A stretch of DNA of 35,777 bases from Purshia tridentata (taxonomy: Eukaryota > Streptophyta > Magnoliopsida > Rosales > Rosaceae), in contig QANT01002925.1 in assembly GCA_003254885.1 (NCBI GenBank), forward strand, positions 1 through 35,777, read 5' to 3'. The notes beneath the pieces are model-generated. The model was not told where the DNA came from. It worked only from the letters and a program-made list of their open reading frames with translations, and did no database searches. A program made the translations under genes and the position numbers. How positions within the stretch are numbered: position 1 is the stretch's first letter; the number at the start of each line of letters is the position of its first letter. This document shows positions 21,409-33,110 of this stretch, piece by piece.

Positions 21409-24400
21409 ATGGATCGGAGGAGACCGGAGAGTCCACAGTACTCGCGGCAGTGGAGCGGAGGTTCGAGCAGCGCAGGCTCTTCTCCGGCGATGTCGCCGGC
21501 GCATCCACACTCTCGGCTTCAACCGTCGGCTACCGGATTCTCCACCATCAAGCGAAACCAAAACGTCGCGGCCAAAGCCGCGGCTCAACGGCTGGCTCAG
21601 GTCATGGCTTCGCAGGCCACCGCCGATGATGACGAGGAGGACGATGACTTGGGGTTCCGATTTGCTGGCCCGTCTCATGCTCGTTCTTCCTTCTCCAGCA
21701 ATGGTAGCACCAACAACAGTGCAAGTGCTGCTCTTCCTGCGATTTCGGTGACTCGGCCTAATAGATCTCCGTCTCCTGCGGTAATTTCAGAACCTATGTT
21801 AATTCCGTTTTTGAATCCGATAGAGCTTGGTTTTAGTGTTATGCACCTTGAATTATGCGGAAACGGAGTTTGCTTTTAGAGTTTTTTATCCAATTTTGGT
21901 GTTGCTTTTGGGATCTGAACAGTGGCTACTTCGTTGTGTTTTGAATTCGTTTTTAATGGATGAGAGTAAATGAGATCAAGTAGGAGCATAATTGTATAGA
22001 GCTTTAGTTAATTTGAACTTTTATATATATATACACACACACACATATAGTCAAATTCCAATGCGGTGATGTTATGGCTAATTGGGATTTTGGTATTTTA
22101 ATTAGTTAGGTCGGAACTTTGTAGAGCATACTACTTCGGTTCGTTCCACATCCGCAGGAAGACCCTCGATGTCTGTTCGTTCAGGAACAGTAGTGCCAAC
22201 CGGCAAACACTCACTTAGAACTACGGTGGCCATACCTCCAATTGATCCTCCTAATAGAAACAGAGATAAAAGGCAAGTAGATATCTCGTTTTCACATGCA
22301 TTCTTGTAGCTAGTTGATGATATAGGTTTCTGAAGCATGTGTAACCATATATATATAATGTTGTCGATGCAGGTTTACACAAGATATTGGACAGTTCAAC
22401 TCAAAAGCCCCAGGAGATGAGCGCGAAGCTTCTGCACTTCGTGATGAAGTATGTCATTTGCTGTCATCAATTTATAACAGATGCAGATAACCTTGAAATG
22501 TATTTGAGGATGCAGTTTTTTGTTTACTCCATTTTAAGATCGGCATTTTGTGAAATCGTAAGTGTATTTTTCTGGAGCAGTAGTTTTGAAACTAACACTT
22601 ACAATAATTGCAGCTTGATATGCTACGAGAAGATAATGAGATTATACTTGAGAAGGTACACTTTCCCACATCCTAATACACAACATAAGTGAAAATAACA
22701 CACACACACAAACACCCCCATATAGCCATATATATATATATATATCTATATGGATTTGTCATACTCTATTTGTAACATTTATCTCAATGCATGCTGTACA
22801 GCTCCGCATTGTAGAAGAAAGACGTGAACAAGCAGAGGCCAGAGCTAAGGAGTTTGAGAAACAGGTCAATCCTCTTTCTTACTTATCTATTTGCTTAGCT
22901 TGTGAATTAGGTAACCTGAATTAGTTAGTCATTGTAAATTTATTATAATAGAAGCTTCAGGTAGCTATTACTGTAGTTCTGGTTGCTAATTTTTCCCCAT
23001 AATTTTCTTAGTGAAAAATTCACTATAATTGAAGTTTAGAAATTACATGTTTCTTTTCACCATTCCTTATATATATTCCTTTATAGTTCTGACAATTGGT
23101 TCATGATTCATTCTTCATTCTTAGGTTGCTGCTCTGGGAGAAGGTGTATCCCTGGAAGCCAAATTATTGAGCAGGTAAAGTTGAGTTGTTTTGCATATGT
23201 TCACTTTTGCCTTTATATTCTGGTAATGATTATTTATATGATTCATTTGCAGGAAGGAAGCAGCTTTGCGTCAAAGAGAGGTAAGTTAGGAGAGTGAATT
23301 AGATGTGGCTTGGATATGACATGGACAAGTGATAATATTGTTATCTGAAACATGTTATAGTACAGTGAGCTCTTCAGTGGCTATTCTTAGACTGCAAAAT
23401 ATTGATTGTTACAGGCTGCTCTACTCGCTGCAAAACAAAACAAGGATGGGAAAGATGAGGAAATTGCAACCCTTCGCTCAGAACTTGAGGTAAACTCTTT
23501 TTATCTTAATAAAGTGTTTCTGATTTATGTGAAAGCTTCATGGGTTGCTTATGTTGTTGTTATCAGAACTTAAAAGACGGTGCTGCAACGGCAGTTGAAG
23601 AGCTCCGAGAAGCAGAATCCGAAGCAAAGGCTCTTCGATCAAAGGCACAGAGAAGGATTTTAACTCAAGAAGAGATGGTTTGTCTTCTGATACTCAATTG
23701 GGATTTAAGTTTAGCTGCTCACCCTCTTAAGTTTGTCACTGCTTCTATCTTTTAGGAGGAAGTTGTTTTGAAGAGATGTTGGCTTGCTCGTTATTGGGGT
23801 TTTGCATTGCAGCATGGTATTCAATTTTCTACCATCTTCTCCTTTTTGAAAGAGGATATATATAGGATGCTAGGCTACTTTTCTCTTTAATAGGCAACTG
23901 ACTAATTTTCATTTTGTAACATTTGAAGATGATGGAATGTTTCATTTTATTGTTAATAATGTGGAGGTTTATATGCTGTTTTCTTTTGTGCTCTTTAGGC
24001 ATATGTGCAGATATAGCAGTGTCGAAGCATGAGCATTGGTCGTCTTTAGCTCCTCTTCCATTTGAAGTTGTCATTTCTGCTGGACAAAAGGCTAAAGAGG
24101 AATCTTGGGATAGAGGTCATTTTAGTCATTGATCTTCTGATTTTATTTTTCATTGCTTGCACTCAGTTAAGCTTTTCTATTGTATGATGTCTAGCAGGCG
24201 GTTATGATCCAGATAGAAGTAAGCTAGTTCGGGATTTAAGCGAACTAAATGGGGAAGGAGATATTGAGAGTAAGCTTTCGGTGGAAAGGGATTTGAAGGA
24301 TTTAGCTTATCTAAAGGTCTGTTCCTTATTCTATTTTTTAACCTTAACACTTCATTCAGTAGGTGTGATGGAAGATTGGAGGGAAAGGAAAAGTGGGAGT

Positions 24401-26957
24401 GAGAGGGACTGGGACTGGGTCCCTTCATCCCTTGATCGGTTTGGTAGAGTGGGAAAAAAAGAGGGAGTGATCCTAGAGAGCTTGTTTTACTGTTATGTGC
24501 ATATGTTTAATTAGTTTGTGTGATAACAAATAAGGGTAAATGTATAGTGTTTTTTTTCCCCCTCTTTATCTTACCTCCAATCCATCCAGAAGTGGATGAT
24601 TTAAATTTGTGAGCCAGGAGGTTAATTTTCCATCCTTTCATTTCCCTCTTTCCAATTTTTCATACAAAATAAGAGGTGACCTTTCATGCCTCCCTCCTAA
24701 GCCTTCTACCCTTTTCCATCCTTCTCTTCTTTCCCTCTACCAAAATAGTTGAAGTTATTCTCACTTTTATGATATCTATGTTATTTAACAATTTTCTTCT
24801 ATCAAGCAATATTTAGCTAAATGCAGGTATATGAAACATACATTACAGGTCCCTCCAAAATAACATGGATTTTGAAATTTCTATGACATAGAAGTAGTTG
24901 CCTGATGTTTCATTCCTTTTTCGGATAAAATATATGAAATTCTAATTTATTTTTATTCTGTTTTTGACTTCTAATTTCATAGTATATACTGTTCTTTGAT
25001 AAGGTTGAGGATGCTGTGATGCTCGCATTCGCCCAACATAGACGTCCGAGTTCTGTTCGACAGTTCATTTCAGGTAATAGTCTTTATTGTCTAATGTTAT
25101 TCTTTTGTTCTTTTTGTTCTCGTTGTTTCTGTTCCAACAAACAACTTGATTGCATGATTTCATACTTTTACTTAATCTCCATCTTTAACCGGTTTGGTTG
25201 TGTCTATTTTTTATGTGAAAATCTATATTGAACTATATCTTTCCTTCATATGATGGCTTGAAGTTTTTTTAGGAAATATGATGGCTTGATTTGTATGGAG
25301 AAAATGGCTTTACTGAGTTCTTCTTCTTATTCATATGATTTACTATGTACTTCTTTCTTTTCCTGTTCTACATGATGAGACAATATGGCACTTCCTGGAG
25401 ATTGTAATAATAGGTCTTCAATCTAATTATGATATTTTGGTAATCTCTTATGATATTTTCATCCATAAATGCTTATATGGCCCATATTCTGTGTGCACAA
25501 CATTTTTTTTCTTACTATCAAACTCTTTCATGTTGGGTATCTTAAAAGTTCTTCAGGTATTTGTTAAAAATTGGATGAATAATTTCACAACAATACTTAC
25601 CTTTCTTCTTGTTTGAATTTCAGATTCCAAATCACCTGGTGACCCTAAGTTTATGGAGGCATTTGGTAAGAGAGATATTTTGATCTGTCATAAACTATAT
25701 TTTGATCTCTTAGACATGCTTAGATTAAGGAGTTTCAGCACACAAAATCATAATCATATGGAAAAATAATTGTATTATTTTTTTTAGAACAACCACCTTT
25801 CAGGATGACTTTTTTTGTAACTTACAATTTGTATAACTTGAGTTAGGCGATGGCATGAGATTGACTGGGAAAGGTGACATTGAGTTTTTGGTATATTTGA
25901 AAACTGGGAATAGTTTGCATATTACACCATATAATTGCATGCAAGAATGGTTTATCATATCATGGTACTTTCTTCACCCTCCCCTACCCAAATATGATGT
26001 AAAGCCCACATCGTAATTGGGTGGAACTGATTTTTATTTTAAGGGTATATCTTTACTCAAAAGTTGTTGAACTATCAAAATTGTGCTTCAAGTTAATTCA
26101 TGCAATAGAATCACTGTTATTGTAGCATTGTTTACACAGCAAGTTTATAGATGGATTTTTTGGCTAAGTTTATAGATGGATTTAAAGTGGTAATCTTAGC
26201 ACTAGTCTCTTTTTTCTGCAGAACTTAGTGAAGAAGAAGTTGAAGATATTCTTTTCAAAGAGGTCAGTTACTTTACCTCCTTGAATATATGAAGTGGTTA
26301 TCCTCTCTCATTTTGTTATGATATTATGATTCTTATTAAAAAAAAATTATATACAATGTGCAGGCTTGGCTGACTTACTTTTGGAGAAGAGCCAAAGTAC
26401 ATGGTGTGGAAGAGGATATTGCAGAAGAGAGACTTGATTTTTGGATAAGCCGTAGTGCACGGGCAAAAACTTCACATGATGCTGTGGATGGTAAGCTTCA
26501 TCATTATCAACATTGGCACTGACAAGGCTAGTTTGGCCATACTTGCTTTTAATTGTTGGCACATTCTTCTTTATTATTGTTATACTATCAATGCAGCCAT
26601 TATACATGTACATGCCACACTTGTGATAAGCTTACCATTCGATAGTGAGGAAAGAAAAATAGATAGCCATCAAAAATCTCGGTGAACAAAATAATTGAAA
26701 CACTGAAACCTCATTTAGTGAACAAAATGTGATTGATAATTTTGATGAGTGGAGTAGTACTCCTTTATTAAATATTGTTTTGTAATGAATCAACTAACAA
26801 ATGGTGACTTGTGGCAGTGGAGCGTGGTTTATTGGAGTTGAGGAAGCTGGGGATAGAACAGCAACTTTGGGAAGCATCCCGTAAGGAAATCGATCAGCCC
26901 ACCTCCATCTCGGTTCCCAAGTCCAAATCTGCACCAGATTTGGACACCTTTTCTTGA
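21409..26957 (+). CDS. SCD2: SCD2-like coiled-coil protein (STOMATAL CYTOKINESIS DEFECTIVE 2), 17 exons
   Basis: Exons 21409-21780, 22106-22272, 22373-22448, 22614-22655, 22802-22864, 23125-23174, 23253-23280, 23415-23489, 23567-23677, 23756-23816, 23999-24115, 24198-24316, 25004-25073, 25624-25665, 26222-26262, 26364-26490, 26818-26957; 566 residues. In Arabidopsis SCD2 works with the DENN protein SCD1 in clathrin-linked trafficking during cytokinesis and cell expansion. Residues 1-190 are Ser/Pro-rich and basic ([25 protein letters not shown]) with an acidic DDDEEDDD patch. About 198-328 is a coiled coil ([37 protein letters not shown]). The conserved C-terminal half has [41 protein letters not shown], and ends [11 protein letters not shown]. 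Intron 2 starts with GC (22273-22274); the nearby GT at 22277 would shift frame into a stop. The product name rests on overall resemblance to Arabidopsis SCD2. Confidence 0.9.
22273..22372 (+). other. GC-AG intron (intron 2 of the SCD2-like gene)
   Basis: The donor is aaaag|gcaagta and the acceptor gatgcag|gtttac. Joining 22272 to 22373 restores codons R-F-T-Q-D-I-G-Q-F. Using the GT four bases downstream leads to a TGA within 16 codons of exon 3. The donor otherwise matches the strong consensus expected of GC introns. Confidence 0.9.
25248..25289. repeat. 14-bp direct repeat flanking a T-run spacer
   Basis: atatgatggcttga at 25248-25261 and 25276-25289 encloses agtttttttaggaa, inside intron 13 of the SCD2-like gene. 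The layout is like the GGCCAAG micro-insertions but the tail differs. Confidence 0.75.
26141..26183. repeat. T-run + GGCTAAG micro-insertion with direct duplication (copy C)
   Basis: aagtttatagatggattt occurs at 26141-26158 and exactly again at 26166-26183, in intron 14 of the SCD2-like gene. Between them lies tttggct. Counted like copies A and B, the insert reads T-run + ggctaag followed by a 15-bp duplication (tttatagatggattt); the aag is shared with the target. Confidence 0.8.
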
Positions 26958-29900
26958 TGGACGCTGCCTTCAGATTGCTGCTTATATCAATTCTCTTTAT
27001 TTTTTATTATTTATTCTTCTTTTTACATAAAATTTTAGTCCAAAACTGCTAGAATCTCTCTCTCTCTTTCTTTCACTCAGAGTTGTGAGTTGTCATATAT
27101 ATATATATATATAAAAGAACTAGAATCACTCTACTGAGTTGGGACTGTAGTGCGGATTTTAATTCCATTGTTTTAATGTTAATCAAATTTGCTGTTTCAT
27201 ATCTTTCTACCGTCTTACTATGTACTGTGCTGTACACTCCTTTTCACATTTTCTTTCTAATAAATCATGCGGCCCAACATTCCGGAATGCGCTGGAATGC
27301 CAAAATATGGGCCCTTGATCATTAGTGGGCTCATAATCTATCACATAAAATTCGAAAATTCTATTTGCACCTAATATGTACAAAACACTACATCCAATCT
27401 AAATTGTGAATATCTCTTTAAAACTAAAATAAATTAAAGAATCCCATGGTGGAGGTCAACACAAAAATTAAAGAGTCCTTTTGTGGTACATAGTGAGCAT
27501 AAATCTATGTTGCTTTTTATTATTTGACAATTTCTACCCACTTAAAGATTGATCAGGCATTGCCACTTAGTGTCTAAACAATGTACTAATTACTCTATTT
27601 TAAGACAAAAATTACAAATTAAAGGAAGGCAATCTCCAAGCAGAAAACAACATACGCAACTATTCAAGCCAACCTGCTTTATATCCCTTAAATTGAGGAT
27701 CTTAGTAGATAGTAGACAAAGAGAAGAAGCAAGTCATAAACATCTCTTCAACTTCAAGCCAACCTGCTTTTTGGACCGAAAATAGTGATATGTGGCACTT
27801 ATTAGTTACTAACTTACGACATGCCCTTAAAAGAAGGAAACCATTTTTAAAAAAAAATTAACAAAAAAAAATCTTTTAATACAAAAAAGTTAATGAGCTT
27901 TTCTCCACTATGGATATTAAAAATGTCATCAAAAGGGGGATAAGATAAAAAAAAATAAAAAAAATAAAGAGAGAAAAAGGTGAAGCTTTGCTTTCATGGC
28001 AAGCCTACATAATCTTCTGGTCTGGCTTTCCCTACTTTGACACATTTTCCAACTGTGATGCTCCCAACCACTTCCCATTTTTTCTTTTCCATTTCGTTGG
28101 CTAGTTAGACTATGGAATCATGGAAACAAAGAAAAAACAAATGGAATCATGGAAACAAAGAAAAACATATCAAAAAATAATAATTAAGAACAAGCTTATA
28201 TATATAAGACTACAGTAAACTTGGAAATTAGTTTATTAGAGGCCAGAATTTTAATTAAAGTTTTTGGAGTAGATGTCCTTAAAATCAGCGACAAGGGTGC
28301 AAGTAATGATGAGGAAGATCAGCCCCATTCATATTAGTTGGGTCCATTTCTTGGTTCTTGGCAAGGTGAAGGAGGAGCTGCTAAAAACCAAGCATGGGAT
28401 ATATAGTTCTTTGATTTGTCTGTTCCTAATCTGGCTCAGTCGAACCGTGAAATCTCCCTTGACATCAAATTTGACTCATGATTAATAGAATTGATCTTGC
28501 AAAACAAACTTGTTGCTTTATTTTATTGCATATCGGAAATGCTAACATTCAGACACAGCATGTGATGCATATGTGTTTTTGACTAAATTTGGTTGTATAA
28601 GATACTGTAGCTGGTCTCTTTGCGTATAACTCATGTACTATTGATGTTTTATTTTTTTCATGTGAATATGGGAGACAACATTTAAATCAAAGATATTAAC
28701 GTTTGATTGGTCTAATAACATGTTACTTACTTGAAACTGAAATATAAAAGAATCGACATAATTGTGATTATATAGCTTAGGAAACTTTATATATACATTC
28801 GAGTCTCGACCAAAACTCTAATTCAACTTTCTTGACTCTTTGGTTAGCTTGGTCCTTTTATACTTCAAAAAAGTCAACATGATTAACTTTTCTAAACAAG
28901 AATAAAAATTGTAAGCGACATATGAAAATGGGTGATTTTATGAGGTTTCGCATTATCGTACTTTGCAAGTTCTCGGTGAATTCGAGTTGCCCACCAACTG
29001 TGACCTTTATGGACTGAAAAATGTAAAGGTGAAAGTGTGAAGTAGTTGTCAAGCTATATAAGAAAGTCCGTGACTTGAGGCTATGACCATTTTACTCGGT
29101 GGTCATTGGATGACTTGCAAAGTGAGTTCTGAAAAAATGGCACGCACTGCCAGGTTTAGTGTAGTTTTTTCGTAAGTGTGCGAGTGAGAGAAGAGGGCAG
29201 GTCCCATTAGAAGCAATTACTGGGTGTTTTGAAGCTATGATGGGGAACATGTGGTGTCTGTGGACCTTCCTTGTGTGAATATATATATATATATATATAT
29301 GTTTGTATATGAAAAGAAAATGACAACATAGAAGGTGGATCCAGAGACTTTTTAACAAAAAGGTCAAAGAGAACAACTTCATTCCCAGATAAACACATAA
29401 AGAAAATATTTTAACATACCATCAAAGGATTGGAGAGCACTCTAACTTTAGGATTATTACTATTATTACTATTATTTTTGTAAAGGGGCATGTTAATTAT
29501 ATCCATCAGACAAAGCTTGATTGCAGATCATAATATTCCTTCTGTTAATTAGTTAAAAAGATTTGTCAGTCAAACCAATATTTATGATTTGATAATCTGA
29601 AGTTTGCATATTGGATGACTGTTTGGTAAAAAGGGTTTGAGTGAATGAGTGGTACTAATGAATGTTTGAATTGGGAAACAAAAGTGGGATCATGCATTAG
29701 TGATTTTCCAAGAAATTTTCGACAGCATTAAACAAGATTTCCCAGGAAATTAATTTCTACAGTAAACTGTCTATCTATAAATTTTTAGATCTTCTCAAAC
29801 TTAGACAATTAGATATGAGATTATACTTGTAGATAATGAAAAGGTTAATTAATCAAGCAAGCCATTTTTTGGAAAACCAAAAAGGACCTGAAAAGCTCTC

Positions 29901-30356
29901 CTGCCATTACCCCTCATGATGCATCTGTCATATATCCTTGTATTTATATCAGGAATATACAGAAGTGAGCTACACTTTCCTGGAACATGATTTAAAATAT
30001 ATAACATAATATATGTTATAGCCATTTTCACACATTATCTGAGATGGAAAGTAATCGTGGAAAGCCAATTTCAACGGATCATGCACTATTTTGTGACTTG
30101 GTTGAAAAGGAAGAATGCACAGAAACAACAAAACTGAAATTTCTGAGGATTAATTCAGAGCTCTTATAATAAAGCAACCCAGATTCCATCTTTGCTCATT
30201 TCAATTTCAAAAGACCAATCTTATGTGCTGACTCAGCCCAAATAGACACAGACCCTCTAGTCATTGTGTCTCTCACACATCTCTTTCATCACCATTTTCA
30301 GGCCTGCAAGCAAAAAGTCATAACTGCAATGATAATAAAATACAAAGTCCATGGCG
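26958..30356. other. Intergenic region between SCD2-like and carboxypeptidase genes
   Basis: The 3' untranslated region of the SCD2-like gene should occupy the first few hundred bases; possible polyadenylation words occur near 27260 (aataaatc). A (TA)n tract lies at about 27097-27113 and another at 29279-29300. ttcaagccaacctgcttt is repeated at 27664 and 27754. A 25-bp word beginning atggaatcatgg is repeated at 28112 and 28141. Frames at 27549, 28273 and 29092 are motif-free. No RNA gene or TE terminus was recognised. Confidence 0.5.
28112..28165. repeat. 25-bp near-tandem duplication
   Basis: The 25-bp word beginning atggaatcatggaaac and ending in a run of A occurs at 28112-28136 and exactly again at 28141-28165, with acaa between. 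Confidence 0.9.
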
Positions 30357-30447
30357 TTTATATAGTGTCCCCCCCTCCCTTTTATATGCCGTCCACACTT
30401 AAACAGGGTTCTCTCTCTCTCTCTCTCATCTCCCCACTTCTGAAACC
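30357..30447 (+). promoter_or_regulatory. Core promoter and leader of the carboxypeptidase gene
   Basis: TATA-like words tttatatag (30357-30365) and ttttatatg (30380-30388) lie 60-90 bp before the start codon. They are followed by a (CT)n pyrimidine patch (30411-30427) ending 20 bp before the ATG at 30448. TATA plus CT-patch is a common plant core promoter layout. Which TATA is used cannot be read from sequence. Confidence 0.5.
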
Positions 30448-33110
30448 ATGTGTTCTCAAACATTGAAGACCATGGCAATGGCTGCACTTGTACTTCAGCT
30501 TTTTGTTTCCATGGAGGTTGAGTCCTCTTCTCATTCTGATCACAAGATAGTTAGTCTTCCCGGACAACCCCATGTGAACTTTCAACATTTTTCTGGTTAT
30601 GTTTCTGTGGATGACAAGAAGCATAAAGCTCTATTTTACTACTTTGTTGAGGCAGAAACAAATCCAGCTTCAAAGCCTTTGGTCCTCTGGTTGAATGGAG
30701 GTCTGTATATAACTCCCCTTACTTGCTTCGAATGTAAATTAAATTTGGGACTGAGATTATGCATGAAAAAAGTTCGAAAGAAACAGAAGCATCCTTTGAA
30801 TTCAAAATGTGGCCCTTTGTGGGTTTTCCTTGAAGGATCTTTGATGTGTTAATTTCTGCTTCATGTAGGGCCTGGTTGTTCTTCTCTGGGAGTAGGGGCA
30901 TTCTCTGAAAATGGACCCTTTAGACCAGATGGTGAGGTCCTGGTTAGAAATCAGTACAGCTGGAACAGAGGTACGTACTGTTACAAAAAGAATAGTGTAT
31001 ATTCTTTTGTGCATAATTTGGCAATTAATATTTTTCTTCATTTTCATTTTGATATTGCAGAGGCAAATATGTTGTATATAGAGACACCAGTTGGAGTGGG
31101 GTTCTCTTTTTCTACACATAACTCCTCCTATGTGGCAGTGGATGATGAGGCAACGGGTATGATATATGTTTCATCAATTCCAATACATTTTCATCCTTTT
31201 GCTTCTTTCTTTCTGCTTGTCTCCTTTAGATAATTGAGTGGACTTTTATACAGTAAAGCTTCTTACTTCTTAGGCTTTTCAAGAAGTGACATCAAAAACA
31301 GTATTTCAACTGAAATATCAATAACTTTTGCCTAGTACTTTTCATGAATGGTTTAAAGCTCTTAACATTTTCTAGTGTACTGTGTTGATAAGCACTTCTT
31401 TTTTTTCTTTTTTTTTTCTGTTCCTAAATTTTGAATTTAGAACTTGTGGAATATTTGAATGCTGCGTCTGCTTTTGACTTTTTAAGCCAGGGACAATCTT
31501 GTATTCTTGCAACGCTGGTTCAAAAAGTTCCCACAATACAAGCACAGGGATTTGTTTCTAACAGGGGAAAGTTATGCAGGTAACTCCATATATAAGTTGA
31601 AAGTTGCTTTTGAATTTCTTGTTTTACCCTTTTTATTATTATTAATCCTATGCTGCTGCTTATTGATACCAGGTCACTACATCCCACAACTTGCAAAGCT
31701 CATAGTCAAGGAGAAGCAGTTCAATCTAAAAGGAATTGCAGTGAGTAGAACTTCACTGAATTTTCAATTTGGAGAAAAAAAAAAAAACTTGAAATTGATA
31801 TGAAGTTTGGCATGATCTTGCTTATCAACTAATATATCTTATATATGGATTCTCTCACTGCAGCTGGGAAATCCTGTTCTAGAATTTGCCACTGACTTCA
31901 ACTCAAGGGCCGAGTACTTCTGGTCTCATGGGCTAATATCAGATTCAACATACAAACTGTTCACTTCTGTGTGCAACTATTCGCGCTATGTGAGTGAGTA
32001 TTATAGAGACACAGTTTCATCTTCTTGTTCATTGGTTATGAACCAAGTCAGCAGAGAAACTAGTAAATTTGTGGACAAGTATGATGTTACCCTTGATATC
32101 TGCATTTCATCTGCGCTCGCACAATCAAAAGTTATAAGCCCCCATGTAAGCCTTCTCTCCCTTTTCAACTATTGTTGTGCTTTTATTTGTTATTACATAT
32201 CTAAACTTTTCATATTATGCGGCAGCAAATGACTGAGCGAATAGATGTATGTGTTGAAGACAAAATTGTGAATTACTTGAACCGGAAAGATGTGCGTAAG
32301 GCTCTCCATGCTAGGCTTGTTGGAGTTCGCAGATGGGATGTTTGCAGCGAGTAATTTGATAATTCATAATCCTTTTACTTTAGATTAAATACCTATAAAT
32401 CAACTTATTTAGAACAGTAACCATTGAAAACTGATATCTGGGAATTCTATAAAGATTACGATTCCTTCAGTCACTAACCCAAGTTTTATACTACTTTTAA
32501 CTGCATATATTGATAACAGCATTTTAGACTACCAAGTGCTCAACGTGGAAATACCTACCATCTCACTAGTTGGATCACTTGTCAAGGCTGGAATTCCAGT
32601 GTTGGTTTACAGGTTTACTGCTCTTTCATGATCTTCATCAAATTGATGAATGATAGATGCTTCTAACTGCTGTAAAAGTAACTCATAAAATTTCTCAATT
32701 CAGTGGAGATCAGGATTCTGTGATTCCATTAACCGGAAGCCGAACCTTGGTCAATAAATTGGCAAGGGAGTTGGGACTCAACACCACTGTCCCTTATAGA
32801 GTTTGGTTCCAGGGAAAGCAGGTACATTGCAATGCTTATAATTATGAAAACCACATTCATATCTTTATCTTTTTGAAGTTTATTTGTGATGGGTTGTTGC
32901 CATCAGATGGAGTGATACCGAATCGGGTTTTTATGATTTCTTGCTTCTTGTGCTATCCAGGTTGGTGGGTGGACTCAAGTTTATGGCAACATACTTTCAT
33001 TTGCCACCATCAGAGGTGCTTCTCATGAAGCTCCTTTCTCACAGCCTGAGAGGTCACTCAGGCTTTTCAAGTCATTTCTGGAAGGCAGGCCTCTGCCTAA
33101 AGTTTTCTGA
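30448..33110 (+). CDS. SCPL45: Serine carboxypeptidase-like protein (SCPL45-type, clade II), 10 exons
   Basis: Exons 30448-30700, 30869-30970, 31061-31156, 31487-31579, 31673-31740, 31864-32145, 32226-32350, 32520-32612, 32704-32821, 32961-33110; 459 residues, typical for the family. This peptidase S10 member removes C-terminal residues or acts as an acyltransferase; it enters the secretory pathway (hydrophobic residues about 8-24 as signal peptide) for vacuole or wall. [17 protein letters not shown] begins the mature fold, then [25 protein letters not shown] (oxyanion hole). The catalytic Ser179 is in GESYAG, split by intron 4. The Asp lies in [10 protein letters not shown] (about 371-380) and His432 in [14 protein letters not shown]. 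Cys residues for family disulphides are present. The chain runs SEYFW-type text as [21 protein letters not shown] and ends GRPLPKVF. Relative to what I remember of SCPL45, about four residues are missing after LAKLIV in exon 5. All splice sites are GT-AG; a start further upstream is not needed. Confidence 0.93.

Noticed and set aside
28273..28485. 70-codon frame in the 27-30 kb gap
   Set aside because: No homologue recognised, no promoter or splice context; compatible with chance.
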